Assembly: GCA_020344015.1 (NCBI GenBank) | Contig: CP070812.1 | Location: 4,676,978-4,740,977, forward strand | Direction of reading: 5' to 3' | DNA: 64,000 bases | From: Gemmatimonadota bacterium | GTDB lineage: Bacteria > Gemmatimonadota > Gemmatimonadetes > Palauibacterales > KS3-K002 | Shown here: positions 48,115 through 56,881 of the stretch, piece by piece | How positions within the stretch are numbered: the first letter of the stretch is position 1 | How the letters are laid out: every line of letters begins with the position of its first letter | Notes under the pieces: generated by a model | Told to the model about the DNA's origin: nothing | Seen by the model: the letters and a program-made list of their open reading frames with translations, nothing else | The model's database searches: none | Translations under genes and position numbers: made by a program

Positions 48115-49697
48115 CGAGCACAGGGAAGTCACCGAGAGGACGAATACTGTGGGTCGATGATGAGATCGACCTGTTGTTGCCCCATCGGCTGGTCCTCGAG
48201 CAACGCGGCTACGAGGTCGACACCTCGCCCAACGGCGACGACGCCTTGAGCCAGATCCGGCGCCACCCCTATGACCTGATCATCCTTGACCAGGAGATGC
48301 CGGGGCGGACGGGCACGGAGATGCTGCGAGAGATCCGCACCGTCGACTCTCGCATCGCCGTCGTGATGGTCACGAAGAGCGAGGAAGAGACGACGTTGCG
48401 GGAAGCTATCGCTCGGCGAGCCGACGACTATATCACGAAGCCGACGAGCCCCCGCCAGGTGGCATCGGTCGTTGCACGCCTGCTCGAAGGACCCGGGCTC
48501 CGTCATGAGCAGATAGCACGTGATTTCGTGCGTGCGTTTTCCGAACTACGCGCCCGCATAGACGGCGCCCAGACTTCACGAGACTGGACAGACCTGTACT
48601 CCGAGCTCATCAACTGGGATCTGCTGCTGAGCGAAGCTGATGAGTCGGGCTTGCTCGAGTCGTTGCACACGCTCAGTGGCGATGCCCAACGCGAGTTCAC
48701 CGAGTTCGTGATCGCCAACTACGCGGCATGGGTCGCGAAGGGTGCCAGCGATCGCCCGTCGCTTTCTGTCGACGTGATCCCGCACTTCTTCCTACCCCTG
48801 TTGGCGCGCGGTAAACCCGCAGTGCTCATCGTGGTCGACTGTCTGAGATTGGACCAGTGGCGCGCCCTGCAGCCGGTTATCGAGGAGGATTTCGAGGTCG
48901 AATCCGACCTCTACATCTCCATCTTGCCCAGCGCCACGCCCTATGCTCGAAACGCGATATTCGGCGGAGTCTTCCCTGACGAGCTGGCGGAGCAGCGCCC
49001 GGGCTGGCCGGAGTCCCATGAGGAATCGGGTCTCAACTCTTTCGAGGATGAGCTGTTCAGGCAGCAGATCGAACGGCTCACCGGCGGCTCGCTGCCCACC
49101 CATTATGAGAAGGTACACACGCTCGCCGACGGCGAGGGAATGCTGCGGCGTCTGGCGGCGCTGCTCGATGAGCCGCGCGCTATAGGGATCGTATTCAATT
49201 TCGTTGATCTGCTCACGCACGGTCGCGGTGAGTCGCAGTTGCTGTTCGAGATGGCGCGCGACGCAAAAGCGCTGCGCCGGCTTACGGTGACCTGGTATAG
49301 GGGCTCCGATCTGCGAAAAGCGCTGAAGCTGCTCCGCGCCAGGGGAGTCCGGGTCTTGCTGACGACGGACCACGGATCGGTGCATTGTCATCGGCCGGCA
49401 ACGGTGTTTGCCAAGCGGGACGCAACGGCGAACCTGCGCTACAAATGCGGCGACGACCTGCGGGCCGAGAATCCGGAAACGGCCTTCACGGTCGAGGACG
49501 GGGAGTCGATCCGACTTCCACGTGGAGGCCTGAAGACGAACTATCTGATCGCGCGTGAAGATTACTTCTTCGTCTATCCAACGAAGCTGCGCGAGTACCA
49601 GTCTCGCTACCGGGATAGCTTCCTGCATGGCGGTGTCAGCCCGGAGGAGATGATCCTGCCTGTGGCCCTGCTCAAACCGCGAGGTGAGGCACGGTGA
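48111..49697 (+). CDS. porX: PorX-like response regulator with PglZ phosphatase-like domain
   Basis: The roughly 528-residue protein has an N-terminal receiver (WVDDEIDL, phosphoacceptor Asp near residue 60 in LDQEMPG, conserved Lys in KPTSP) and a C-terminal PglZ domain of the alkaline-phosphatase superfamily: VVDCLRLDQW with metal ligands, SATPYARNAIF with the Thr nucleophile, and TTDHGSVH. This matches PorX, which in Bacteroidota controls type IX secretion and hydrolyses oligonucleotides. All key residues are present. It is co-translated with the tonB-like gene before and the msbA-like gene after (GTGA overlaps). Confidence 0.88.
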   Translation: MTSTGKSPRGRILWVDDEIDLLLPHRLVLEQRGYEVDTSPNGDDALSQIRRHPYDLIILDQEMPGRTGTEMLREIRTVDSRIAVVMVTKSEEETTLREAIARRADDYITKPTSPRQVASVVARLLEGPGLRHEQIARDFVRAFSELRARIDGAQTSRDWTDLYSELINWDLLLSEADESGLLESLHTLSGDAQREFTEFVIANYAAWVAKGASDRPSLSVDVIPHFFLPLLARGKPAVLIVVDCLRLDQWRALQPVIEEDFEVESDLYISILPSATPYARNAIFGGVFPDELAEQRPGWPESHEESGLNSFEDELFRQQIERLTGGSLPTHYEKVHTLADGEGMLRRLAALLDEPRAIGIVFNFVDLLTHGRGESQLLFEMARDAKALRRLTVTWYRGSDLRKALKLLRARGVRVLLTTDHGSVHCHRPATVFAKRDATANLRYKCGDDLRAENPETAFTVEDGESIRLPRGGLKTNYLIAREDYFFVYPTKLREYQSRYRDSFLHGGVSPEEMILPVALLKPRGEAR

Positions 49698-51532
49698 AGA
49701 TCTGGTCCCGGCTGGCTGGGTACCTCAAGCCCTACAGTGCGTTGGTGGTGGTGAGCCTGGCTGCCATGGGGATCGGCTCGCTGCTCGACGGCTTTTCGAT
49801 GATCCTGCTCATCCCGTTCCTCCGTTCACTGTTCGGGGATGCAGCGGTGTTGCCGGGTGCAGGCAGCTTGGTGGAGCGAGCGCTGGACGTCGTCATGGGC
49901 CCTCTCCTGGCCGGCGCCAGCCCGAATGAGGCGCTGCGTAACTTGGTCATCGTCGTGATGGCTGCGATCGTGCTGAAGAACGTCTTCTTCTATGCGGCGG
50001 CCGCGTTGGGTGTGACGGTGCAGGAACGCGTCGCCCGTGACATGCGGAACCAGCTTTACGGTCACCTTCAGCGGCTGCCGCTCGGTTTCTTCGATCGCAG
50101 CAAGACGGGCCAGTTGGTGGCGCGCGTATTCACCGATACCAACACGACGAAGGAAGTCTTCAGACGAACGATGGTTGAGGCCCTCAAGCACATCGTGTCG
50201 CTGGTCGCCTTCGTGTCGGTGCTCTTCCTCATCTCCTGGAAGCTGACGCTACTGGCGCTCGTGGTGGCACCGCTTTTCCTCGGTTTCCTGAAGCCGATGC
50301 TATATCGGCTGCGCCGCGGATTCCGGCGCGCATACGACGCACAGGGCGAGCTGACGAGCATGCTGCAGGAGACCGCGTCGGGTGCGCGATTGGTGAAGGC
50401 ATACCGGGCCGAGGAGTACGAACGGATTCGCTTCGGTACCACGAACCGTGCGTTCTACAAGAATGCGGTCCGTGCGGAACGCATTAGCCTGTTGAGCGCA
50501 CCGCTCTCCGAGTTGCTGGGCGCGGTTGTGACGCTGGTGCTGGTTTGGGTCGGCGCACAGTTCGTGTTCAGCGGGGAAATGAGCGCCGAGGCGTTTCTCA
50601 CCTTTCTGACAGTGTCGTTGCGCGTACAGTCGCCGCTGAAAGGCTTGACGATGTTCCCGGCGCGGGCGCAGGCGTCGTTCGCTGCGGGAGAAAGGTTCCT
50701 CGAGATACTTGACACCGGTGTCGAGCCGGTTTCCGCCGGCGGTCGCCGTGTGGATGGGCTTGAACGCGAGGTGGCCTATGAAGACGTCCACTTCGCCTAT
50801 GACGGCGAGGAGTCCGTGCTGCGCGGTGTGAGCTTCAAGGTGAAGCGCGGCGAAGTCGTTGCCCTGGTTGGACCGTCTGGAGGGGGAAAGAGCACGTTGG
50901 TCGATCTCTTGCCTCGCTTCTACCAACCGCTCAGCGGACGCATCGCGCTCGACGGCGTTGACATTGGGGAGATCCAACTCGACTCGCTGCGCGAGCTGTT
51001 GGGCGTCGTCTCGCAAGAGACGATCATCTTCCACGACACCGTCCGGGCCAACATCGCCTACGGGGCTCCCGATCGCTACAGCCAAGAGGAGATCGAAGCG
51101 GCGGCGATCGCGGCGAACGCCCACGAGTTCATCGTGCGTCTTCCGGAGGGCTACGATACGCTTCTCGGCGATCGCGGTGTCCGGCTGTCGGGCGGCCAGC
51201 GCCAGCGGATTGCCATCGCACGAGCCATCCTGCGGGATCCACCGCTCCTGATCTTCGACGAGGCCACCTCAGCGCTTGACACCGAATCCGAGCGGTTGGT
51301 GCAAGGCGCCATCAATCGATTGTTGGCCAATCGCACGGTCATCGTCGTCGCCCACCGCCTGTCGACGATCAAAGGCGCGCACCAGATCATTGTCGTCGAC
51401 GACGGTGAGATCGTGGAGTCGGGCCGCCACGAGGAATTGCTGGCGCGGCAGGGACCCTACCGTCGGCTCTACGACTTGCAGTTCGATGTAGCCGCCGGCC
51501 AGATCGCCGGCGGCGAGGTGGAATCCAGCTGA
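49694..51532 (+). CDS. ABC transporter, MsbA-like lipid flippase
   Basis: The 612-residue half transporter has six membrane helices, then an ATPase domain with Walker A GPSGGGKST, the signature LSGGQRQRIAIARA, Walker B LLIFDEATSALD and HRLSTI. In order and neighbours (an LpxL-like acyltransferase next) it fits MsbA, which flips lipid A core across the inner membrane; other exporters have the same form. GTG 49694 overlaps the porX-like stop. Confidence 0.87.
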   Translation: MKIWSRLAGYLKPYSALVVVSLAAMGIGSLLDGFSMILLIPFLRSLFGDAAVLPGAGSLVERALDVVMGPLLAGASPNEALRNLVIVVMAAIVLKNVFFYAAAALGVTVQERVARDMRNQLYGHLQRLPLGFFDRSKTGQLVARVFTDTNTTKEVFRRTMVEALKHIVSLVAFVSVLFLISWKLTLLALVVAPLFLGFLKPMLYRLRRGFRRAYDAQGELTSMLQETASGARLVKAYRAEEYERIRFGTTNRAFYKNAVRAERISLLSAPLSELLGAVVTLVLVWVGAQFVFSGEMSAEAFLTFLTVSLRVQSPLKGLTMFPARAQASFAAGERFLEILDTGVEPVSAGGRRVDGLEREVAYEDVHFAYDGEESVLRGVSFKVKRGEVVALVGPSGGGKSTLVDLLPRFYQPLSGRIALDGVDIGEIQLDSLRELLGVVSQETIIFHDTVRANIAYGAPDRYSQEEIEAAAIAANAHEFIVRLPEGYDTLLGDRGVRLSGGQRQRIAIARAILRDPPLLIFDEATSALDTESERLVQGAINRLLANRTVIVVAHRLSTIKGAHQIIVVDDGEIVESGRHEELLARQGPYRRLYDLQFDVAAGQIAGGEVESS

Positions 51533-51564
51533 CCCGCCTACGCCATCTAGTCGAGTACGGGGCC

Positions 51565-52440
51565 GTGAAGTTGGCCTTCGGCCTGCTGGGCCGTGCCCCG
51601 CGGCTGAGCGAGCGTCTGGGCGCCAGGCTTGGCAGGCTGGCCTATCGCCTGGGCTGGCGTCGTCGGGTGGTCGAGTCGCAGCTGGCGCAGGCGTATCCGG
51701 AGGGCGACGCGGAATGGATCCGAGGCACAGCGAGATCGTGTTACGAGCATCTGGGCCGCGAGTGGTTCGCGGTACCGGCGGTGGCCCGGGGCGGACTGGA
51801 GGAGGTTCGCAGGCGCGTAGACTTCGGCGAAGGGCTTGAAGCGTTGCAGGCGGCTTACGGGGAGGGACGCGGCGTGGTTGTGGTGAGCGGGCATTTCGGC
51901 AACTGGGAGTTCGCCGGCTCGGCGCTGGCTGCCAACGGTTTCCCGGTCGACGCCGTCTGGCAGCGGCTGAAGAACGAGTCACTCGGTCGCTTGGTGGTGG
52001 AGACTCGGGAGCGGTTGGGGATGAAGCTGATCGAGCGCGGCCAGGCTTGGGATCGTCTGATGAATAGCCTCGCCGCCGGGCGTGTACTCGCTTTCGTTGC
52101 CGATCAAGATGCGCGGCGTAGCGGCGTCTTCGTTCCCTTCTTCGGACGACTCGCGTCGACCCACCGCGCCCCGGCGCTGCTGGCGCTGAGAGCCTCAACC
52201 CCGTTCTTCGTGGGCGGCGTCCATCGGGTCGGACCACAACGCTACAAGGCGTGGGTGGTGCGGCTCGACCCGCCGGTTGGCCTCGACAGCAGGCAGCAGG
52301 TCCTCGAGCTCACACGCATGTGGACGAGCGAGCTGGAGCGGCGCATCCGACTTTCGCCCGAGCAGTATTTTTGGCATCATAAGCGTTGGAAGACTGTGCC
52401 ATCGGGAACAGCACAGGCGGCCGGTGGTATCAGGACATAG
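51565..52440 (+). CDS. Lauroyl/myristoyl acyltransferase, LpxL/HtrB-like
   Basis: The roughly 291-residue protein has an N-terminal amphipathic helix region, the catalytic HFGNWEFAG motif (HX4E) and WHHKRWK near the end, as in LpxL/LpxM, which add secondary acyl chains to lipid A. The frame is open further upstream: CTG 51529, with GAGGTGG 7 bases before and overlapping the msbA-like stop, would add 12 residues (TRLRHLVEYGA) that fit the family better than GTG 51565. Member of the envelope operon. Confidence 0.87.
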   Translation: MKLAFGLLGRAPRLSERLGARLGRLAYRLGWRRRVVESQLAQAYPEGDAEWIRGTARSCYEHLGREWFAVPAVARGGLEEVRRRVDFGEGLEALQAAYGEGRGVVVVSGHFGNWEFAGSALAANGFPVDAVWQRLKNESLGRLVVETRERLGMKLIERGQAWDRLMNSLAAGRVLAFVADQDARRSGVFVPFFGRLASTHRAPALLALRASTPFFVGGVHRVGPQRYKAWVVRLDPPVGLDSRQQVLELTRMWTSELERRIRLSPEQYFWHHKRWKTVPSGTAQAAGGIRT

Positions 52441-52508
52441 AATCTAAGCGACTTGCCGCACCGCAGAGTGATCTTGTGGTAGCGGAGACCGCATAACGAA
52501 GAAAAACT

Positions 52509-53231
52509 GTGATCTATATCTGCATTCCCGCGCACAACGAGGAACGGACCGCGGGCGTCTTGTTATGGAAGATCCGCCAGGTCATGTCCGAGTTCAGGCG
52601 CGACTACGAAGTGTTGCTCCTCGATGACGCTTCGACCGATCGCACATTCGAGGTCGTAGCGCCTTACGCGCAGGTGCTGCCACTTACCATACTCCGCAAC
52701 GAGACCCGCAGAGGCCACGGCGCCTCGCTCGAGCGCCTGCTGCGCGAGGCGGTGGCGCGATGCGCCTACCCGCGACGAGACGCTATAGTCACCCTGCAGG
52801 CCGACTTCACGGACGAACCGCTGGCGATCCCCGGGTTGGTCAAGCGAATCGAAGGCGGCGCCGACCTCGTCGTCGCGACTCAGCAGCCGAACGGCGCTCC
52901 GGTACCACTGGCAATTCGCTGGGTCCGCAGAGGCCTGCCATGGTTGGGACGCAAATACGAGTTGCCGGAAGGACTCAGCGATCCGATCTCCGGGCTGCGG
53001 GCCTACAGGGTCGGGCTGGTCAAGCGGGCTTTCCGCGATCGGGACGACAAGCCGTTGCTGAAGCGTGACGGCTGGGCGGCGAGCCTCGAACTGCTCTCGG
53101 CGGTTGCGCCACACACGAAGCGGGTCGAGGAGACAAAGTCGGAGGTTCGTTATGATAGGCAGGCGCGTTCGAGCCGCCTGTCGGTCTGGCGAGCGGCCCG
53201 CGTCTACATCGGATTATTGAGGCAAAGATGA
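52509..53231 (+). CDS. Glycosyltransferase family 2
   Basis: The 240-residue GT-A enzyme has CIPAHNEERT, LLDDASTDRT, GHGASLERLL, the metal-binding LQADFTDEP and a DPISGLRAYR segment, like dolichol-phosphate mannosyltransferase-type GT2 proteins. It has no membrane helices. It probably transfers sugar to a lipid carrier or surface polymer. GTG 52509; its end overlaps the next gene (ATGA). Confidence 0.86.
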   Translation: MIYICIPAHNEERTAGVLLWKIRQVMSEFRRDYEVLLLDDASTDRTFEVVAPYAQVLPLTILRNETRRGHGASLERLLREAVARCAYPRRDAIVTLQADFTDEPLAIPGLVKRIEGGADLVVATQQPNGAPVPLAIRWVRRGLPWLGRKYELPEGLSDPISGLRAYRVGLVKRAFRDRDDKPLLKRDGWAASLELLSAVAPHTKRVEETKSEVRYDRQARSSRLSVWRAARVYIGLLRQR

Positions 53232-54016
53232 GGTTCTTAACTGGAGTCGCGCTGCTGGGCCTGCTGGTCCCGGCTTCGGCCATCGCTCAAGACGACCCGC
53301 CGGCGGACTCGGGCGGTGTCACGATCGCCGAGGTGCCGTTCGGGATCGGCGAGCGCATGGACTATCGTGTGAAGTTTGGCCCGCTCAAGGTTGGGCAGGC
53401 CCATATGGAAGTGGAAGGGCTCGACACGATCGCTGGTAACGCCACGTACCATCTGCGGTTCCACATGAGCGGCTCCGTTCCCTTCTACAAGTTGGATGAC
53501 ACACAGCAGTCGTGGCTCGACGTCGCGCTGCTTGCGACGCGCCGCTACCATCAGGATTCCCACCAGGGTAGTTACGAGCGGTATCGCGAGTACGAGTTCG
53601 ATCTCGAGCAGGGGGTTCGCACTGGGCTGGAGGGGGAGACGGATTCCATTCCTGAGATGGCGTTGGACGAGGCTGCGTTTATCTATTTCGTGCGCTCCAT
53701 CGAGCTCGAAGTGGGAGAGACCTACGAATGGAACCGATACTACCGTTACGATAGGAATCCGGTGGTCCTACAGGTGCTGCGTAGAGAACGGGTTAGAGTC
53801 CCGGCCGGTGAGTTCGAGACGATTGTCGTGCGACCGATCATCAAGACGGGTGGAATCTTCGCCGAGGGCGGCGAAGCAGAAGTCTATATAACCGATGACG
53901 ATCTTCGTGTGCCGGTGCGGCTAAACAGCAAGATGAAGGTCGGGTCGGTGACACTCGAGCTCACAGAATACAGAGAAGGTCAGAAGCTCACGCCGGAGAT
54001 GATAGGAAGTCGCTGA
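53228..54016 (+). CDS. DUF3108 periplasmic protein
   Basis: The 262-residue exported protein has a signal peptide ending in AIAQ and the DUF3108 pattern: GERMDYRVKFGPLKVGQA, RYHQDSHQGSYERYREYEFD, and FAEGGEAEVYITDDDLRVPVRL. The fold is a beta-rich scaffold thought to sit in the periplasm; function not established. It ends the envelope operon, so a role in lipid or polysaccharide handling is plausible. ATG overlaps the GT2 stop. Confidence 0.85.
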   Translation: MRFLTGVALLGLLVPASAIAQDDPPADSGGVTIAEVPFGIGERMDYRVKFGPLKVGQAHMEVEGLDTIAGNATYHLRFHMSGSVPFYKLDDTQQSWLDVALLATRRYHQDSHQGSYERYREYEFDLEQGVRTGLEGETDSIPEMALDEAAFIYFVRSIELEVGETYEWNRYYRYDRNPVVLQVLRRERVRVPAGEFETIVVRPIIKTGGIFAEGGEAEVYITDDDLRVPVRLNSKMKVGSVTLELTEYREGQKLTPEMIGSR

Positions 54017-54035
54017 GCTCACGGCCCGGCGGCTG

Positions 54036-54839
54036 TCACACCGTCTCCTTCAAGTCCTCAGCGAAAAATCGCACTATCGATCGCGAGACCACGTCCGGGG
54101 CGCTGACCATCGGAAGATGGCGCGCCCCCGGAACGACCTCCAACTGTCCGTTCGGCAGTCCATCGACGATCGTTCGCCCGTGTGCGGCGGGTGTCAGGCC
54201 GTCTTTTTCACCCCAAATCACGAGAGTCTTAGTGCGAATACGGCCGAGCGCCGGCCGTATGTCGTGGTCGCGAAGCTCGTTTACGCCATTCAGCATGCTG
54301 CGCGGCCCCGCTCTGAGCATGTCGCCGATAAACGTCGAGTAGAACCGCAACGGGCACCAGGACCAGAATTGCAGGACGCGACCGAGCGCCCGGCCTGGAC
54401 CGACACCAGGCACGCCGGCGCTGTCTAGCAGAACCAGTCGGCGTACGCGACCGCCGTAGTCCGCAGCGATCTGGGCAGCGATCGCGCCACCCATCGAGTG
54501 GCCGCAGAGGAAGAATTGTGCGAGTCCCATACGGTCTACGAGCTTGATAACGGCGCGTGCGGCGTCAGCGATGCCCAGCATCGGGCCCGGCGAGCGGCCG
54601 AATCCTGGCAGATCGGGCGCGATCAGGCGCAGACTTGCCGACGATAGCTCCGGGAAAAGAGGAAACCACCAGCGAGAGGAACCGCCGAGGCCGTGCAACA
54701 TGACGAGCGGTGCGCCGACGCCGGCCTCGAAGTAGTAGAGGCGGAGACTGCCCTCCTGTAGCTCGCGGCGCATGACCACCCGCGAGGTCAGCATCCCCGC
54801 GCGGGGCCCTTTCGCTGTCAAGATCCGACGCTTCCCCAT
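54036..54839 (-). CDS. Alpha/beta hydrolase
   Basis: The roughly 267-residue protein has LVMLHGLGGSSRWW (oxyanion region), PDLPGFGRS, the nucleophile GHSMGGAIA, Asp in GEKDGLTP and His in GARHLPM. Esterase, lipase, haloperoxidase-like and C-C hydrolase roles are all possible. ATG 54839 has AGGAGG 6 bases upstream and overlaps the end of the HyuB gene by 22 bases, so the two are cotranslated. Confidence 0.86.
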   Translation of the reverse strand: MGKRRILTAKGPRAGMLTSRVVMRRELQEGSLRLYYFEAGVGAPLVMLHGLGGSSRWWFPLFPELSSASLRLIAPDLPGFGRSPGPMLGIADAARAVIKLVDRMGLAQFFLCGHSMGGAIAAQIAADYGGRVRRLVLLDSAGVPGVGPGRALGRVLQFWSWCPLRFYSTFIGDMLRAGPRSMLNGVNELRDHDIRPALGRIRTKTLVIWGEKDGLTPAAHGRTIVDGLPNGQLEVVPGARHLPMVSAPDVVSRSIVRFFAEDLKETV

Positions 54840-56428
54840 CCTCCGCCTCCTGGTGTTCGGATGCTGATGATGTCTCCCGGGCGCGCTTCGATGGCGGACT
54901 TGCCTGTGAGTTGTGTCCAACTGCCATCGCGGTTCAGCCAGCTCTCGCCGCAGGAGCCCGGTGCGCCGCCCTGAGCGCCGCACGGCGGATAACGTCGCCG
55001 CTCAGCTAGGAGGTTGACGCTCGCCGAGGTTAGCAGTTCGATGTCCCGGCGTAGGCCATCGCCGCCGCGCTGCAGTCCGGCGCCACCCGAGCCACGACGC
55101 AGCGAGTAATGCCGCACGCGCACCGGGATCTCGTGCTCCAGCGCTTCGATAGGCGTGTTGAGCGAGTTGGTCATGTGGGTATGGACGCCCGAAAGTCCGT
55201 GGCGCTCCGGCCCACCCCCCATCCCGCCTCCCACCGTCTCGTAGTAAGCGAAAGAGCGACCCGTCCGCGGGTCCACGCCGCCTACGGTGAAGTTGTTCAT
55301 CGTCCCGCTCGAGCAAGCTGGTATTAGGTCGGGCAGCGCCTGACCAAGGGTGCGGAACACGACGTCAACGATCCGCTGCGACGTCTCCACGTTTCCCGCT
55401 GCGACGGCGGCCGGCGGACGGGCGTTCACCACGGTGCCCGGCGGTGCGACGATGGTTACGGCTGGCATGGCGCCACCTCCTGCGGGAAGCGGCGTCCCGA
55501 GGGTTGCTTCGGCAACGCAGCGCAACACGTAGCGGACGGCCGACTCGGTGATAGCTGCCACCGCATTGATGTTGCCGGCGACCTGCGTCGCCGTGCCGCT
55601 GAAGTCGACTCGCATCTTCTCGCCGCGGACCGTGACCGTGACGGCGATCGGCACAGGCTCATCGACCACACCATCGTCGTCCATGAAATCCTCTGCTGCG
55701 TACTCGCCGTCCGGGATGCGTTCGATCACCGCGCGCACCAGCCGGTCGGCGTAGTCGGCGAGAGCAGCGAAGGCGGCGGTGAGCATCTCGGTGCCGCCGC
55801 GAGCCGCCAGCTCCTGGAGCCGCCGCACTCCCACGTCGAGCGCGGCAAGCTGGGCGTGGAGGTCGCCCTCTCGCTCCACCGGCGTCCTGACGTTGGTAAG
55901 CAGTAGCCGCCAAACATCGGTCTGGATGGCCCCGCGCCGCACTAGGAAGACTGGGGGGATCCGCAGCCCCTCCTGATAAATCTCTCGCGACAGCGGCATC
56001 GATCCGGGCGCCAGACCCCCGATGTCTGCATGGTGGGCCCGCGAGGCGACATAGGCGATCGGGCCGCCGGACTCCTCAACCCAGACGCCGCGCACCGCTG
56101 TGAGGTCGGGAAGGTGAGTGCCCCCGTGGTACGGGTCGTTCAGCACAACCACATCTCCCTCTTCCAGGCTGATGTCGGCCAGGGCGGCTTCCACGCTCTG
56201 GGGGATGGCCCCCAGGTGTACGGGCATGTGGTCGCCGAGAGCGACCGGCCGGGTCTGCGCGTCGCAGATCGCACAGCTATAGTCGCGCCGCTCCTTGATG
56301 TTTGGCGAGTAGGCGGAGCGCCGTAAGGCCGCTCCCATCTCCTCGGCGATGGCCAGCAACAGCGAGCGGTAGACCTCCAGCCGTATCGCATCGAGTCGTG
56401 CCGAGCCGTCGGGTTGCACCGATTGCAT
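54818..56428 (-). CDS. Hydantoinase B/oxoprolinase family protein
   Basis: The 536-residue protein matches HyuB: EVYRSLLLAIAEEMGAAL, SPNIKERRDYSCAICD, NDPYHGGTHLPDLTA, and late GGGMGGGPERHG and RTPGGGGWG. HyuB-type subunits usually pair with HyuA to hydrolyse hydantoins or 5-oxoproline with ATP, or act in acetone-carboxylase-like enzymes. No HyuA gene is present on either side here, which is unusual. The next gene in the operon is an alpha/beta hydrolase. Confidence 0.88.
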   Translation of the reverse strand: MQSVQPDGSARLDAIRLEVYRSLLLAIAEEMGAALRRSAYSPNIKERRDYSCAICDAQTRPVALGDHMPVHLGAIPQSVEAALADISLEEGDVVVLNDPYHGGTHLPDLTAVRGVWVEESGGPIAYVASRAHHADIGGLAPGSMPLSREIYQEGLRIPPVFLVRRGAIQTDVWRLLLTNVRTPVEREGDLHAQLAALDVGVRRLQELAARGGTEMLTAAFAALADYADRLVRAVIERIPDGEYAAEDFMDDDGVVDEPVPIAVTVTVRGEKMRVDFSGTATQVAGNINAVAAITESAVRYVLRCVAEATLGTPLPAGGGAMPAVTIVAPPGTVVNARPPAAVAAGNVETSQRIVDVVFRTLGQALPDLIPACSSGTMNNFTVGGVDPRTGRSFAYYETVGGGMGGGPERHGLSGVHTHMTNSLNTPIEALEHEIPVRVRHYSLRRGSGGAGLQRGGDGLRRDIELLTSASVNLLAERRRYPPCGAQGGAPGSCGESWLNRDGSWTQLTGKSAIEARPGDIISIRTPGGGGWGSVGS

Positions 56429-56533
56429 GTCGTGAGTCTGTCTTTATTATTATGCTGTTCGCTGACAGCTGCTCGCTGCGGCTCTCCCGGAGAGTTCAGC
56501 GATGCAGTGTAATTGTAGGTAGAGGAGGCTGCC

Positions 56534-56818
56534 TTGGGCAAACGCAGTAAGGAGGCTAGGTCTGAACCTTCAGTGTTCGATAAAGCGCGAAACGAGTTGA
56601 TGGGCCAGATCAGGCACTGTGGGGTGCTGGGGGCCACCGAGGAACAGCAAGACGCCTGGTTCAAAGAGACGATACAGTACCTGGCGAAGCGCTATCCGTC
56701 GGTGACCGAGGAGGAACTGGCTGAGCTCGATGCAATCGGCCGGCGCTACTGCCAGCCGGTCATATCGTATGGCTCGCACGGCGGTCGAAGCCGATCGGAC
56801 AGCGAGGGCACGAACTGA
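56534..56818 (+). CDS. Small conserved-looking protein, unknown function
   Basis: The 94-residue product is charged and helical with ATEEQQDAWFKETIQYLAKRYP and a C-terminal basic/serine tail. No signal peptide or membrane segment. TTG 56534 has AGGAGG 5 bases upstream, a near-ideal ribosome site, and a terminator follows 20 bases after the stop. It is monocistronic. Family not recognised. Confidence 0.65.
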   Translation: MGKRSKEARSEPSVFDKARNELMGQIRHCGVLGATEEQQDAWFKETIQYLAKRYPSVTEEELAELDAIGRRYCQPVISYGSHGGRSRSDSEGTN

Positions 56819-56837
56819 AGGTAGGGGAAACGACATC

Positions 56838-56864
56838 ACCCTGGCCACGCCGGGGTCCTTTTTT
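56838..56864 (+). terminator. Rho-independent terminator
   Basis: ACCCTGG (56838-56844) pairs with CCGGGGT (56850-56856) including one G-T pair, followed by TTTTTT (56859-56864). Confidence 0.75.
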
Positions 56865-56881
56865 GCTCTCCGTTCGCTTAG

